From contig NW_005199443.1 of NCBI RefSeq assembly GCF_000372725.1, positions 922,064-974,355 of the forward strand: 52,292 nt of DNA, written 5' to 3'. Made by a program: the position numbers and the translations under genes. The notes beneath the pieces were generated by a model, which worked only from the letters and a program-made list of their open reading frames with translations, was not told the DNA's origin and searched no databases. Position 1 is the first letter of the stretch, and the number at the start of each line of letters is the position of its first letter. Shown one piece after another: positions 1 to 10,094 of this stretch. This DNA is from Emiliania huxleyi CCMP1516 (Eukaryota > Haptophyta > Isochrysidales > Noelaerhabdaceae).

Positions 1-1182
1 TGTCCGGACTCGGAGCAGACCACGGTCACCCCTTCCGCTCCGGGGATGTCCTCGAGCAGCCGCGTGTTCGTGTGTGTTGGTTCCGGGGCGGTCTCGTGAC
101 CGTGCTTAATGTGACCTCGCGTCGCCGTCGGGAGGAGCGGCTGACGTTCTCCTTGCCCCGTCTCCGTGTCGGTCATGTTCTCCGGTGCTGGGGAGGGTGG
201 GTTGGTTTGTGGAGCTCTCGTCCTTTTTCGTTTCCATTGGTAGAGGCAGTGGATCGCTGTGATGGTTGCGATGGCCGCGATTCCATACCGCCCAATCCTC
301 TCTTCTTCGCCTGCCTGTTTGTCCACGATCGTGCTGTTGGTTCCGGGTCTGTGCCCGAGTCCCATTGCGTTGGCTGTGCGCGGGCCCAGGGCGAGCGCCC
401 CGCAGAGCAGCTGCCCCCGCCCCATTCGCCTCCCGAGCAGAGCGGCGGAGTAGCAGAGCAGCGCTGTGGGCCAGCTGGGGCGGCCGGGTGTTGCGGTTGC
501 TTGTTTCGGGGGCAGCGGCGGGCACGGTGGCGGCGAGGGCGGCGGCGGTGTGGCCGCCTTCGAGTCCTTGCGCGCCGGCTGCGCCCACCGCTTCTGTCGC
601 TTCAGCTGCTTCCGCACCAGCCGAAGCGCGTCGGTGCGGTCCTTGAGCGCAACCCGAAGAGCGCGGTTCTCGGCGTGCAAGTCCGCATCGCCCCCGCCGG
701 TGCCCTCGCCGCTGCTCCCGGCAGCTCCGCTGCTGCTCGCGGCGGCGCCGTCGGCAGAGCCCGCCTCTCCGCCGCCAGTGCTCTGGCTGCCGGCACCGCC
801 CGCCTGCAGCCGCCGGTTAGCCGCCGCTCTCTGGCGGTGGCGTTGTCTGGCAGCTGGCGAGCGGGTCGGCTTTGTAGAGGGGGGCAGCTCAGCGCGGGCC
901 ATCCCCGAGCTGCTCACGTAGAGCACCGGAGGTCGGGGCCCGGGAGCAGTGTCAGCTGCTGCGCCGCCCTCGGCGGTGTCGCTCTGCGCTAACCGCTCCT
1001 GCTCCACCTCCGCGCTCTGCTCCTTCTCGTCGTCCGCCTCCGCCGCCGCCGCCGCTGCCGCCAGCTGCGCGTAGTCCGGGAGGTCGCGAGGGAGGCCGCG
1101 CTCGAGATCTCCCATCCCGGAGCCGAACTCGCGCCTCCTCAGCGCCTCTTCCCGCTGGGCCGCGGCGCGAGCCAAGGTCGGC
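1..1182 (-). CDS. coiled-coil, Ala/Gln-rich protein, cut by window edge (partial)
   Basis: The minus strand is open from about 1500 to the left edge without a stop, which is why no closed ORF shows here. A good 3' splice site (CCGCAG) lies at 1183-1188, so an exon probably begins at 1182; the first in-frame ATG is at 1115. From there the protein reads MGDLERGLPRDLPDYAQL, then an Ala/Glu-rich stretch, then a charged helix (HAENRALRVALKDRTDALRL, RKQLKRQKRW) typical of a coiled coil. A Pro/Ser-rich stretch follows and the visible end reads TNTRLLEDIPGAEGVTVVC. Composition is protein-like in this frame and poor in the opposite one. The low-complexity middle (about 560-200) may hide an intron, since introns here are often in frame. 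No family is recognised and function is unknown. Confidence 0.5.
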
Positions 1183-1197
1183 CTGCGGCAGGGGCGG

Positions 1198-1485
1198 TGG
1201 TGGAAGGAGGAGATCGGCGTCTGAGAATGCGTTGCGCCCGGGCCCACGGGACCCCAGAGGTTTCCTGGTGAGACCCCTGGGCCGCTTGAGGGTTTGTGAC
1301 TGGCCCGGTTTCGACCTTTCTCTTCCTTTTGCTTCTCGTGGTAGCAGGGTTGTTGGCGATGGGGGCGGCGAGGGTGGTGGTGGAAGGAGGAGATCGGCGT
1401 CTGGGAATGCGTTGCGCCCGGGCCCACGGGACCCCAGAGGTTTCCTGGTGAGACCCCTGGGCCGCTTGCGGGTTTGTGACTGATC
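1198..1485. repeat. direct repeat of about 105 bp, 180 bp period
   Basis: Bases 1198-1303 and 1378-1483 are nearly identical. Each runs from TGGAAGGAGGAGATCGGCGT to GGGTTTGTGACTG, differing at a few positions. They lie just upstream of the 3' splice site of the minus-strand coiled-coil gene, so they may be in its intron or 5' region. No coding role is seen. Confidence 0.85.
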
Positions 1486-1499
1486 AGATTTCGACTTTA

Positions 1500-1629
1500 G
1501 GTAAGGTAAGGTAAACTTCTCCACACACACGAGGTGGTGGGGCAAGGGGGGGCAACCCTCGCGTCTCCACGTCTGACGACAGGAGCCCCACGGCATTCAA
1601 AGTGCAAGGCCCAGTGCGCGTGGGTGAGC

Positions 1630-1709
<80 letters not shown>

Positions 1710-1956
1710 TCACGTCACTGCATCCTCCGCCGGTTCCTCCCGTCGCCTCTTCTTTGTTCGAATGTTTTTCAATCCATCCTTCACGAAGCCCTCCCATGTA
1801 GCTAGCGTTCTTGGCGAATGTCTCGAAATGGCCAGCAGGCGCTGTCTGCTCGCGGTCTGTGCGGGCCGCTCGTCCTCCTCGCCCTTCTTTCGTCCTCCCG
1901 TCCCACCCCTCCACCATGGCCTTCTCGGCACTTCTTTCTCCATCCGCCTCGCCCTG
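1500..1956 (+). repeat. dispersed repeat with (GT)n core, copy 1
   Basis: This block begins with GTAAGGTAAGGTAAACTTCT, carries a (GT)n tract at about 1632-1709, and ends near GCCTCGC at 1956. The same sequence is present inverted at 22818-23384 with few differences outside the microsatellite. A continuation of copy 1 (about 1957-2010) reappears inverted at 14640-14700. The reverse strand has a conserved Arg/Lys-rich frame in both copies, so a fragment of a repetitive coding element is possible, but no transposase, reverse transcriptase or terminal repeat is visible. Confidence 0.75.
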
Positions 1957-2388
1957 CCTTTTCGCATCGTGCCGTTCGCCCTCCATTCGGTGACCTCCAT
2001 GGCTGTCCGCCCCTTTTTGGGTGGCGCTCTCGATACGCGCCTCTTTTTACGCTTTTCATTGGAGAGGGGGGGACGAGGTCTCATCAACTTCGAAACCGCC
2101 TTTGAAAGGGGGGAAATGCGTCCGTCCCTGAGCGGGTTGAGGCGGGGGTGGTTTCACTGCGCCCAAGTGCCAAGCCCTGAATTGAGAGCGCCTTGGGCCT
2201 TCGCTCGGTTTTTTTTTCCCTTACACTGGGTTGTATGTTCTTTTGGTCCTTCCCTAGCTTTCACATTCGGGTGCGGCTGTTCTCACTGACAGCAGACTCC
2301 TCTCACCTCTCTCTTCAAACAACCCGCACTCCAAACTCCTCTTCAAAGCGGCGCCTCCCTCGGCCCCGCGCGGTCGCCTCCGCTCGGG
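1957..2388. other. intergenic, no gene seen
   Basis: Only short frames with simple composition occur here. The first 55 bases belong to the dispersed repeat family also seen inverted at 14640-14700. The rest lies downstream of the minus-strand gene that ends at 2389. Confidence 0.5.
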
Positions 2389-4484
2389 CTAGCCCTCGGC
2401 TCCCCGGCGGATGGCGCCGCCGCCGAGCCTCCTCGAAGCGTTGTTTGGCGGGACGAGGCGGAAGACAGCGGCCGGCCCGCGGTAGGCCCCATCCGGCATC
2501 ATGGACGGCAGCCAGCGGCTCCCCTCGCCGGTCCGCTCGGTCACCATGCGGTAGAGGGCGGGCGCACCTAGGAGTAGATGACTGGTGAACTCATCGCTGA
2601 CTAGAGTTCGGGCGCCATGCGGCGGAGAGCGGGCGCGCCTCCGGCGAGCGAGCGCTTGTTTGGGCAGCCTGAGAGCGGGAGGACTGGCGCGCCCGCAGGC
2701 GTGCCCATCAGCCACTCGTGCCGCGCCTCCTCGGCCATGGCGTGCGTGAAGGCGCCTAGTTGAGAGGCGCCCGTCTTGTCACCGTTTGGCACCGCTCTCG
2801 GGCGGGCTCCCCGGTCCGGTACCCAGCATCCTGTCGAGTCCGGTCCTTTTCGGTCCAGTCCTGTCCAGTCCTCCGGTCTGGTCTAGTGTTGTCCCCGGTT
2901 CGGGTCTGACCCCACGACTTGCGAGGCGGTGTCGCATTAGCCTTTGCAGCGGGGGACTCGGCGTTGTGTCGCCCCCGACTAGCCGCTCTCTGTCTGCCTG
3001 CCCGTTCTCGACCGACCGTGCGTCCGATCTCGTGCGATCTCGGCGCGCGGGGCTGTGTTGCGCGGGGCTGTGTGCTTGCGCGAGAGGCGCCTCCGAGGGC
3101 GCTGGTGACAGCCCAGTAGATGCCCTCAGCCACCACGCACCGCTCGTCGCACGACTCGTCCGAGTACGCAAACTGGCCGATGCATGCGCCACCGCACGGG
3201 TCGCGCCAGTCGCCGCGGAAGCCCCAGCCGCAGTCACCGTTGGCCGCCTCGATGTGGCCGCCGACCTGGGAGGAGCGAGATCGGGCGAGATCGGGCGAGA
3301 TCGGGCGAGATCGGGCGAGATCGGTCGATGGGGCCGCTGACCTGGGAGCGGAAGGAGCCGCCCCACAACTCTGGCCACTGCCGGCCCGCCGCCGCGACAA
3401 CGAGGTGGAGCACCTGCGTGGTGTGAATCCACCACCTGCGTGGTGTGAATCCACCGCCATCGGGGCGGGAAGACGGTCTGGTGCAGAGTCTTCAGAGCAC
3501 CGCGTCATCACACGGGCTACGATGCGGCCAACACAACGACTGCGGCGACTCGGCCGGAAGCATCCGGAATCCGAATGCAGCGGAGCACCGCGCCCTCCGT
3601 CTGCTACGTGAATCCGGATTCCGCTTCTCCGCCGCGGGACGCCACGGGTGGGGGGGGGGGGAGGCGGCCGGCGCCGGCGGGCGCAGCGGGCGCGGCGCGA
3701 GCGGCTATCGATGTGGCTGTAGTCCGCGCGGCACTCACCTCCTCCACAGTCGCGTCTCTGCGCCGGTCGCAGAGCGGCGGGCCGGCGCCGACCGCGGCGG
3801 CCCACCCGCCCGCGCCGCCCGCGCCGCGGCTGGCCGGCGCCACACACGAGCGCAGGACGACGTCGGAGAGGCCCGCGACACGGCCGACGCCTAATGCATT
3901 CATCGATTCAATTAAGTCGATCTCACGACATTCGGAGAGGCCCGCGACACGGCCGACGCCGCGGCGGGGTAGGTCGGCGTACGCCTCGCCCTCGCGGGCC
4001 GGGACCTGCGCGTGCGTGTGCGCGCGTCAACTTGTGTATGCCGGTGCGCGTGTGTGCATATGCGCCGGTGTCTGGTGGCGTGTGTGACTGCTACTATCGA
4101 CACCATGACGTAGTAACGGCGCGCGACCATGCGCCGGCGGAGGAGTGGGTCGTCCGGCCGCCCGTCCGCGTCGTTGTCGAGCAGCTGCGCGAGCACGTGG
4201 AGTACATGATCGCAGCGGGCGGAGGCGGCGGAGGAGGCGGCGGAGGAGGCGGCGGAGGAGGCGGCGGAGGAGGCGGCGGAGGAGGCGGTGGAGGAGGCGG
4301 CGGAGGAGGCGGTGGAGGAGGAGGCGGAGGCGGGGTGGTGGCGCCTCGACGCCGACCGGCGGAGCGCGCAGGCTGTCGCCGCGGACGCTGTGAGGCAGAC
4401 CGGGACGCGGAAGGCGTACCCGACGGCGGCGCACGGGGAGAGCCAGCCGGCGGGTGCGAGGTCCCACCACAGCGGCGCTGCCAT
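2389..4484 (-). CDS. conserved multi-exon protein, DNDADGRPDDP / EGIYWAVTS family
   Basis: At least seven exons. The clear ones are 4214-4095 (DHVLHVLAQLLDNDADGRPD), 4005-3960 plus 3890-3739, 3413-3342 (VLHLVVAAAGRQWPELWGGS), 3265-3091 (CDERCVVAEGIYWAVTSALG), 2755-2693 (MAEEARHEWLMGTP) and 2567-2389 (ALYRMVTERTGEG, WLPSMMPDGAYRGP, stop). The block order (Asp-rich DxDxDG loop, VLHL helix, Cys-rich patch, YWA.TS.LG, EW..GTP, LP..PDG.Y) matches, from memory, a widespread family of uncharacterised proteins in marine eukaryotes; the DxDxDG loop could bind calcium. Start taken as the ATG at 4484 after a GTG-only extension. The exon between 3739 and 3413 and the region of the GGA repeat (4216-4340) are not resolved. 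At least four introns are bounded by duplicated exon sequence. Confidence 0.6.
2568..2692 (-). other. GC-AG intron with duplicated exon edge
   Basis: In gene orientation the intron starts GCGCGCCAGTCCTCCCGCTC and the next exon starts GTGCGCCCGCCCTCTACCGC. A third related copy lies inside the intron. Joining 2693 to 2567 restores the frame (AGAPALYRMV). Confidence 0.6.
3266..3341 (-). other. intron of GATCTCGCCC tandem repeats between duplicated exon edges
   Basis: In gene orientation TCCCAGGTCAGCGGCCCCAT precedes about five GATCTCGCCC units, followed by TCCCAGGTCGGCGGCCACAT, where the next exon starts. The two flanks are an imperfect duplication of the same coding segment (QVGGHIE). Confidence 0.65.
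4216..4340. repeat. GGA/GGC trinucleotide microsatellite
   Basis: About 40 GGAGGC-type trinucleotides. All reading frames through it give homopolymers (Gly, Arg, Pro or Ala/Ser), so the long ORFs here are products of the repeat. It lies within or at the edge of an intron of the minus-strand gene 2389-4484. Confidence 0.85.
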
Positions 4485-4743
4485 CGCCGCACTCACGCAC
4501 AGACTCGGCAGCCCGGGAAGGCGGCAAGATCGGTGGGTTGGGTTCGGTTCTTAAACCCCAGGGAACTCTGGTCCAGTCCAAGCCTGGCTGTTCTTCACCT
4601 TTCTACCTACCTACCTGCTTACGTGTGGTCGCCCGCGAAGGCAGCGCATCTCTGGCTAGAACTTGTATTTTCAAAACCAAAAGGACAACCGCTCTGTGTC
4701 TTGCTTCGCCAACAACATACCTACAACAAAGGACAACCCACTG

Positions 4744-4895
4744 CTAGCATTGCTTGTACACCTTGAAGCGCATGCTCGTCCAGCTCCACCGCTCGATGTG
4801 CAGCGGCGCCCGGCTAGACGAAGGCATGCCAGCTGCCGGCACACCCCTCGTCGGCGCCGCAGAGTCGGCTAGTGCTAGCACGCGCCAGTTCGCAC
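4744..4895 (-). CDS. possible terminal exon of an unidentified gene
   Basis: After a CACAG acceptor the minus strand reads ANWRVLALADSAAPTRGVPA, then ends LHIERWSWTSMRFKVYKQC and TAG. The composition looks like a real C-terminus. No matching upstream exon was found between 4896 and 5629, where a perfect 79-bp duplication sits, so this may be a gene remnant. No family assigned. Confidence 0.3.
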
Positions 4896-4975
4896 CTGTG
4901 TCGAGCCTGTCTGCTGTGTGAGAGAGTTGTTTTGTTAAATTCTCTTGCGTCAAGGTGCTTGCGCTTCGGCGGTTA

Positions 4976-5180
4976 GTGGCGAAAATATGCATTTTTCGAG
5001 GCATAGGGAGGAAAAATCGCGCCGCAGGCGCACACAGGCAGGGAGGAAGGGAGAAGTTCAGCTCTAGAGAGGCCGGCCTTCTTTCTAGCGAGGCTCCCGG
5101 CGTGGCGAAAATATGCATTTTTCGAGGCATAGGGAGGAAAAATCGCGCCGCAGGCGCACACAGGCAGGGAGGAAGGGAGA
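4976..5180. repeat. perfect 79-bp direct repeat, 126 bp period
   Basis: Bases 4976-5054 and 5102-5180 are identical, starting GTGGCGAAAATATGCATTTT and ending GGAAGGGAGA. The 47-bp spacer contains a partly palindromic AGAGAGGCCGGCCTTCTTTCT. AT-rich relative to the surroundings. The remaining sequence to 5629 shows no gene. Confidence 0.9.
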
Positions 5181-5629
5181 CGTGAAGAGTGCCCGTGAAG
5201 TGCTAAATAAACAAATGCTTCGCCTCCCGGCTGTGGAGAAACCCTTCGGGTCGCTCCTCATCGCAAACCCTGTCAGCAGAGTCCTCCTACGGGAATGTAC
5301 GTAAAGAGCTACATACACTGAAAATGATGATTCGCACGGAGTTTCCGGAAACTAGAGGGTGCTGTAGGGAAACGAGCAGCGGAGCAGGAAACGAGGAAAG
5401 GAAATGGGACGGGGTGCGGGAGGAAACATGGGTTAGTCAAACAGAATCCCGGCACGCTGCAGCGACACATACAGACACACACGCAATTGACTGATAGAAG
5501 GCGAAGAACAGCCTGGCTCGGGCTGGACACCACCGCGGTATGGGTGGAGAAAACGCAAAGGTACTCTTGGCTTGAATCGCCGGGCGACCTTATCTCACGT
5601 GCCCGGTCCACGCCACCTTTGGCGTGCTC

Positions 5630-8234
5630 ATGCGCCGTGGCAGCTCGTCCCTCGTTGGCGCGTCTCGGCGCCTCTCCTCGGAGGCCGCATTTCTCCGACG
5701 GCGATCAGCCAACCACGCGCCGCTCACGCCGCTCACCTTCCTCGCTCGCGCCGCCGACGTCTATCCCGACCGAGTAGCCATCGTCTACGACGACTGGGCC
5801 GCCTCTCCCGCGGCGGAGTGGACGCCGGCCACTGAGCGGACGTGGGCGGAGACCTCCGAGCGTGTGGGTCGCCTTGCCTCTGGCTTGCGGCACCGCTTCG
5901 GCGTCGAGCGCGGCGACACGGTGGCGGTGCTCTCGCCAAACACGCCGGCTTTCCTCGAGGCGCACTTTGGCGTCATGGCGGCGGGCGCAGTGATCAACCC
6001 GATCAACACGCGGCTCGACGCGCCTGCGCTGGCCTACATTCTGCGCCACTCCGCCGCTAAGGTACTGCTCGCCGACTCTGCGCACGCGACGACAGTCGAA
6101 GAGGCGCTCTCGGAGCTCGAGCTGGCAGAGCGGCCGCGGCTCGTCTCGCTCGTTGACACGGTGGCCGGGCCGCACGCGGGCGGCGGAGGGGGCGGGTGGG
6201 GGGAGGAGTGCGAGTACGAGGAGCTGCTGGCCGGAGGCTGCCCGGAGGAGCCGTGGCGGTACGGCCGGGATTTGCTCCCCATCAGCTTCCTAGACCTTTC
6301 TCTAGACCTTTCCTGGAACCGTCCTGTAGGTACCCGGAGGACGAGTGGGAGACGCAGGCGCTCAACTACACGAGCGGCACCACCGGCAGGCCGAAGGGGG
6401 TGCTGTTCTCCCACCGCGGCGCGGCGCTGAACTCGATCAACAACGCGCTCATCTGGAGCCTGCCGCAGCACCCATCCTACCTTTGGACCTTGCCCCTCTT
6501 CCACTGCAGCGGCTGGTGCTTCCCGCACACCGTCACGCTGCAGGCGGGGGCCAGCCGCACCGCATGAGATCACCCGAGATTACCCAAGATCACCCGAGAT
6601 TACCCGAGATTACCCGTCACGCTGCAGGCGGGGACTCACGTCTGCCTGCGCTCTGTGGACCCCGCTGCCGTCTTCGCCGCTATCCTCTCACAGCGCGTCT
6701 CGCATCTCTGCGGCGCCCCCGTCGTCGCAAACATGCTGCTGCATGCGCCCGGCGCCGCGCACTTCGGCGCAGCGCTGACCAGCGCCGCGGCGGGCGGCGG
6801 CCAGCGGGTGAAGCTGCTAGTAGGAGTAGGAGTAGGAGTAGGAGTAGGAGTAGGAGGAGTAGTGGTAGTAGTAGTTTTGGCCCAATGGGCTCGGGGTGCC
6901 AACATTAGGTCAAGATGCTCTGCGCCGGCGCGCCGCCGCCCGCGGCGGTGCTGGAGGCGATGGAGGGGCTGGGTGTCGAGGTGACGCACGTGTACGGCCT
7001 CACCGAGTCGCACGATCTCGCGTGATCTCGCGTGATCTCGCCCTGCAGGTGACGCACGTGTACGGCCTCACCGAGTCGCACGATCTCGCGTGATCTCGCG
7101 TGATCTCGCCCTGCAGGTGACGCACGTGTACGGCCTCACCGAGTCGTACGGCCCCGCGGTGGCGTGTTCGTGGCAGGAAGAATGAGAGTAGCAACGAGAG
7201 CAATGAGGAGAGCAATGGGAGTGGCAATGCCGAGGAGATAGCGATGGCCATGATGAAGACGAGCGGACTGCCGGTGGCGTTCTCGTGGCAGGACGCGTGG
7301 GCGGGGCTGCCGCCGCGGGAGCGTGCGGAGCTCATGGCACGGCAGGGGCATCGGTACCCCCTCCTCGAGGGCCTCGACGTCGCGGTGGAGGCGGAGGCGG
7401 GCGGCGAGGCGGCGGGCGGCGAGGCGGCGGGCGGCGAGGCGGCGGGCGGCGGCGGGCTCGGGCCGCGGTGGAGGGCGGCGCGACGGGACGGGCTCGCGCT
7501 GGGCGGGGCTGTGATGGGGCGACTCCTCCCCCAATCTCGCCGCATCTCGCCGCATCTCGCCGTAGGCTCGAGCTGGGGGAGGTCGTGATCTCCCCCAATC
7601 TCTCGCCGCATCTCGCCGCATCTCGCCGTAGGCTCGAGCTGGGGGAGGTCGTGATGCGCGGCAACGCTGTGATGAAGGGGTATCTCCCCCATATCTCGCC
7701 ATATCTCCCCCATATCTCGCCAACGCTGTGATGAAGGGGTGGTTCGCGGACGAGGGCGCGAGTCTCACATGGGCCATGGAGCATTGCTCGCTCATGCCTC
7801 GTTCTTAGGTACCTCGCGGACGAGGGCGCGACGGAGGAGGCGCTCGGGAGTGGCTGGTTCCGCACGGGCGACCTCGCGGTGGTCCACTCTTCCCGTACCT
7901 TTCCTGGACCGTTCCTGGACCTTTCCTCGAGCCTTCCTGTAGGCGACCTCGCGGTGGTCCACCCTTCTGGGTACCTCGAGATCAAGGACCGCGCCAAGGA
8001 CATCATCATCTCAGGCGGCGAGAACATCTCGACAGTCGAGGTCGAGAGCCGTGCGGTGCCGCCTCACGAGCTCGCTCTCAATGGAGTCACGAGTGATTTC
8101 ATGTGCAGGTCGAGGCCGTGCTGTACCGGCACCCGGCGGTGCTCGAGGCGAGCGTCGTGGCAAGGCCGCACCCGCACTGGGGCGAGACGCCGTGTGCTTT
8201 TGTCACGCTGCGGGAGGGGCACCGCTGGGAAGAA

Positions 8235-8280
<46 letters not shown>

Positions 8281-8635
8281 TGACGAGCGAGGCGGAGATC
8301 GTCGAGTTTTGCCGCGCGCGGCTCGCCCACTTCAAGGCGTTTGTGGGTAGTGAATCCATTGGTTACGGCGGCCGGGGTGGTTGCGCTGACCGTGCGGTTT
8401 CGCCCGCGTCCAGGCGCCGCGCTACGTGGTTCAGCTGCCGGGCGGGATGCCGCAGCCGTCTCGATGGGCATGTGTGGAGGTGGGGGTGCTCACCGCTTGG
8501 TGATGGGCCATAGGCGGGCTGCCAAAGACGTCGACGGGCAAGATACAAAAGTTCCTGCTGCGCGAGACGGCGCGGCTCGCCGCCGAGGAGGAGCAGGGCG
8601 GCGCGGAGAGCGGGCCCGAGCGGGTGGCGGTCTGA
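5630..8635 (+). CDS. acyl-CoA synthetase-like AMP-binding enzyme, 12 exons, probably mitochondrial
   Basis: Forms acyl-CoA from a carboxylic acid, ATP and CoA through an acyl-AMP. Exons: 5630-6258, 6330-6543, 6628-6807, 6909-6980, 7117-7176, 7292-7491, 7632-7679, 7809-7867, 7943-8040, 8109-8336, 8414-8441, 8514-8635; together 645 codons plus stop in one frame. The N-terminus [19 protein letters not shown] is Arg/Ser-rich without acid, as in mitochondrial presequences; the end RVAV is not a PTS1. Family motifs are in order: the phosphate loop [71 protein letters not shown] and the catalytic-lysine motif [10 protein letters not shown]. This resembles plant/bacterial medium- or short-chain acyl-activating enzymes; substrate unknown. 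A GGC microsatellite codes a Gly run in exon 10. Every intron is flanked by copied coding sequence. Confidence 0.85.
6259..6329 (+). other. intron, CCTAGACCTTT family
   Basis: GT donor and CTGTAG acceptor. The interior repeats CTAGACCTTT and ends CCTGGAACCGTCCTGTAG. A closely related interior fills the intron at 7868-7942 of the same gene. Both edges carry GGTAC. Confidence 0.7.
6544..6627 (+). other. GC-AG intron with GAGATTACCC repeats
   Basis: CGTCACGCTGCAGGCGGGG occurs at both ends of the interval, once as coding sequence running into the intron and once at the intron-exon 3 junction. Between them lie five GAGATNACCC units. An in-frame TGA inside requires removal. Confidence 0.75.
6981..7116 (+). 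other. two tandem 68-bp intron units carrying a copy of the next exon
   Basis: Units 6981-7048 and 7049-7116 are identical. Each starts with GTGACGCACGTGTACGGCCT and the following CACCGAGTCG, the coding start of exon 5 ([10 protein letters not shown]), continues with GTGATCTCGC repeats and ends CCCTGCAG. Exon 5 then starts with the same 30 bases. In-frame TGA codons mean both units must be spliced out. Confidence 0.8.
7177..7291 (+). other. intron with apparent GA-AG ends
   Basis: TCGTGGCAGGA is present at both ends. Joining after the first GGCAG and the second GGCAG gives AVACSWQDAW, as expected for the family, but the intron would then begin GAAGAATGAG. No placement within the repeat gives a GT or GC donor. 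Confidence 0.5.
7492..7631 (+). other. two tandem intron units, GC-AG
   Basis: The units 7492-7565 and 7566-7631 start with diverged and exact copies of GCTCGAGCTGGGGGAGGTCG, the start of exon 7, and are otherwise ATCTCGCCGC repeats ending CGTAG. Confidence 0.7.
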
Positions 8636-8794
8636 CTCTGAGTCTGGCAGCTTGGTCTGGAGCCGGACGGTGTGTCCGCCAAACAAGCGCTGAGCTGTAG
8701 GAAAAAAATATCTTTTGCCGGCGCTGACGCGTAGTGAGTATGTGTATGGGGTTGAGGGCGTTTTCTTTCTTTCTTTTTGACAGCGCCTTCGTTG

Positions 8795-9405
8795 TTAATA
8801 GAGTAATACAAACACAGTGTGGTCCCGTGTCGTAGTCACACCTGCCGTAGCCACACACACCTGAAGCAGGAGGAGCGATTGGCCCGAACACAGTGAGGTC
8901 CTTCGTGGGGGGGTTGCCTCGCGTGCATCTCCAGCGTTCTCGGCTATTCCTCGCGCCTGGAACATGAGGTTCTCTTCGGGAAAAAGCTTGTACTCGGGCG
9001 GGTTGGTCGCCCCCTCCCCCATGCCCGCAATCCCGTTCATGATGCCGGCCTGCGCAATCGTGAGGACGTACATGATCGAGGCGGCGACGCCGACGCCCGC
9101 GAGGCGCGCGATCGCCGTCATATCGTCAAGCAGCACGAGTGGCAAGAATAGGACCGAGAGGACGAGCACCTACCAGCAGGCCGCCTCGGATTGGTGTGCA
9201 AGTAGGCTGGGTTCCGTCCCGCTGCTGGGTCGAGGCTTCTGTGTTCTGAGCCACTCGGTCCTAATCGTGTCTCCTCTACTCGACGAGTCACCCAATGGCG
9301 GTATGGCAGCCAGGCGTTGGTGACAAACTCCAGGCTCGAGCCAATGAGGATGAGGTAGGCGCCAGAGAGGAAGAGGAGGAACGAGTTGACCATGTGCACA
9401 GCCAT
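8795..9405 (-). CDS. amino-acid/auxin permease-like membrane protein, fragment
   Basis: Two exons, 9405-9292 and 9169-8795, join in phase (HW|VL) across a 122-bp GT-AG intron to give 162 aa. Three hydrophobic helices are visible: NSFLLFLSGAYLILIGSS, LVLSVLFLPLVLLDD and GVGVAASIMYVLTIAQAGIM. The pattern PLVLLDDMTAIARLAGVGVA resembles a middle helix region of the AAAP/SLC38-type transporters (PL..LRDM..L...S..GV.). Normal members have about 11 helices and 400-500 aa, so this is only a middle piece. The Pro/Arg-rich tail after ARGIAENAG is doubtful. Upstream on the same strand lies an unrelated Yip1-like remnant, so the rest of the gene is missing. Likely a gene remnant. Confidence 0.4.
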
Positions 9406-9627
9406 CGACCGATTGTCAGGCACAGAATTTACCCACCGCCGCGCCCCGGCTGCGACACCATCGCGACTCTGCGACACCGCTCGCCTGCATGAGCCAAGGA
9501 CTGCGCGGGCTAGGGGGCCACACAGCGCACTTCTCTACACTGCGCGCAGCGACGTGCGCTTCTGTGGGACCCAGCGGCGGGGAGGAACCGGGCCGGGGCC
9601 GGAACGGCGCGGCGGTCGCCGCCGGCG

Positions 9628-9905
9628 TCAAAAGATGGTGATGAGGGCGAAGCCGGTGTAGAAGAGCATCACGGGGTAGAGCTAGAGGAGGAGCCACCGC
9701 TGGTCGTCAGCCTGCATGATGATGACGAAGAAGAGGGCGGCGGCGTCGTGGAGCACCAGAACACCGTCAGCGGCACGAAGAGCGCCCCCCACGCGCCGGT
9801 CAGGTCGAGCGGGAGGGAGAGGGCGGCGAGCAGCACGATCGGCAGCAGGCAGTAGCTTCCGAGGACACACGCACACGCCGCTCCGCACCCTCCGCTCGCC
9901 CGCCC
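9628..9905 (-). pseudogene. Yip1/YIPF-family C-terminal remnant
   Basis: The minus strand encodes ACVLGSYCLLPIVLLAALSL, then GALFVPLTVFWCST, then in another frame AAALFFVIIMQADDQRW, then YPVMLFYTGFALITIF and TGA. The order VLGYCLLP - W - hydrophobic helix - YP..L.Y..FALI..F is the C-terminal half of Yip1-domain proteins, which act in ER-Golgi vesicle traffic. A one-base frame change near 9752 and an in-frame TAG at 9682-9684 break it, and no N-terminal half is found between 9906 and 10095. Either a pseudogene or an assembly with errors. Confidence 0.5.
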
Positions 9906-10094
9906 GCCCGCGCCCCCCCCCGCCCACAGGCGGGAAAGAGATGAGGGGATGGGACAGCGAAGGAGGACGGCACAAACACGTATGGGAGGGTAAAGTTTCT
10001 TTTTTACGTGTGTCGAGGCTCAGTTTCGAGTTCGCTATCATCTAATCGCGCCGCGGGGATGTGCGTAAAGTTTGGGCGACGTGAGTGGCCGAGA

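Noticed and set aside
1534..2289. ORFs rich in VCVCVC or HTHTHT
   Set aside because: They are translations of the (GT)n/(CA)n microsatellites at 1632-1709, 23075-23241 and 38568-38690, open in several frames at once.
3894..4766. Poly-Gly, poly-Arg, poly-Pro and Ala/Ser ORFs
   Set aside because: They come from the GGA/GGC microsatellite at 4216-4340 and are open in five frames.
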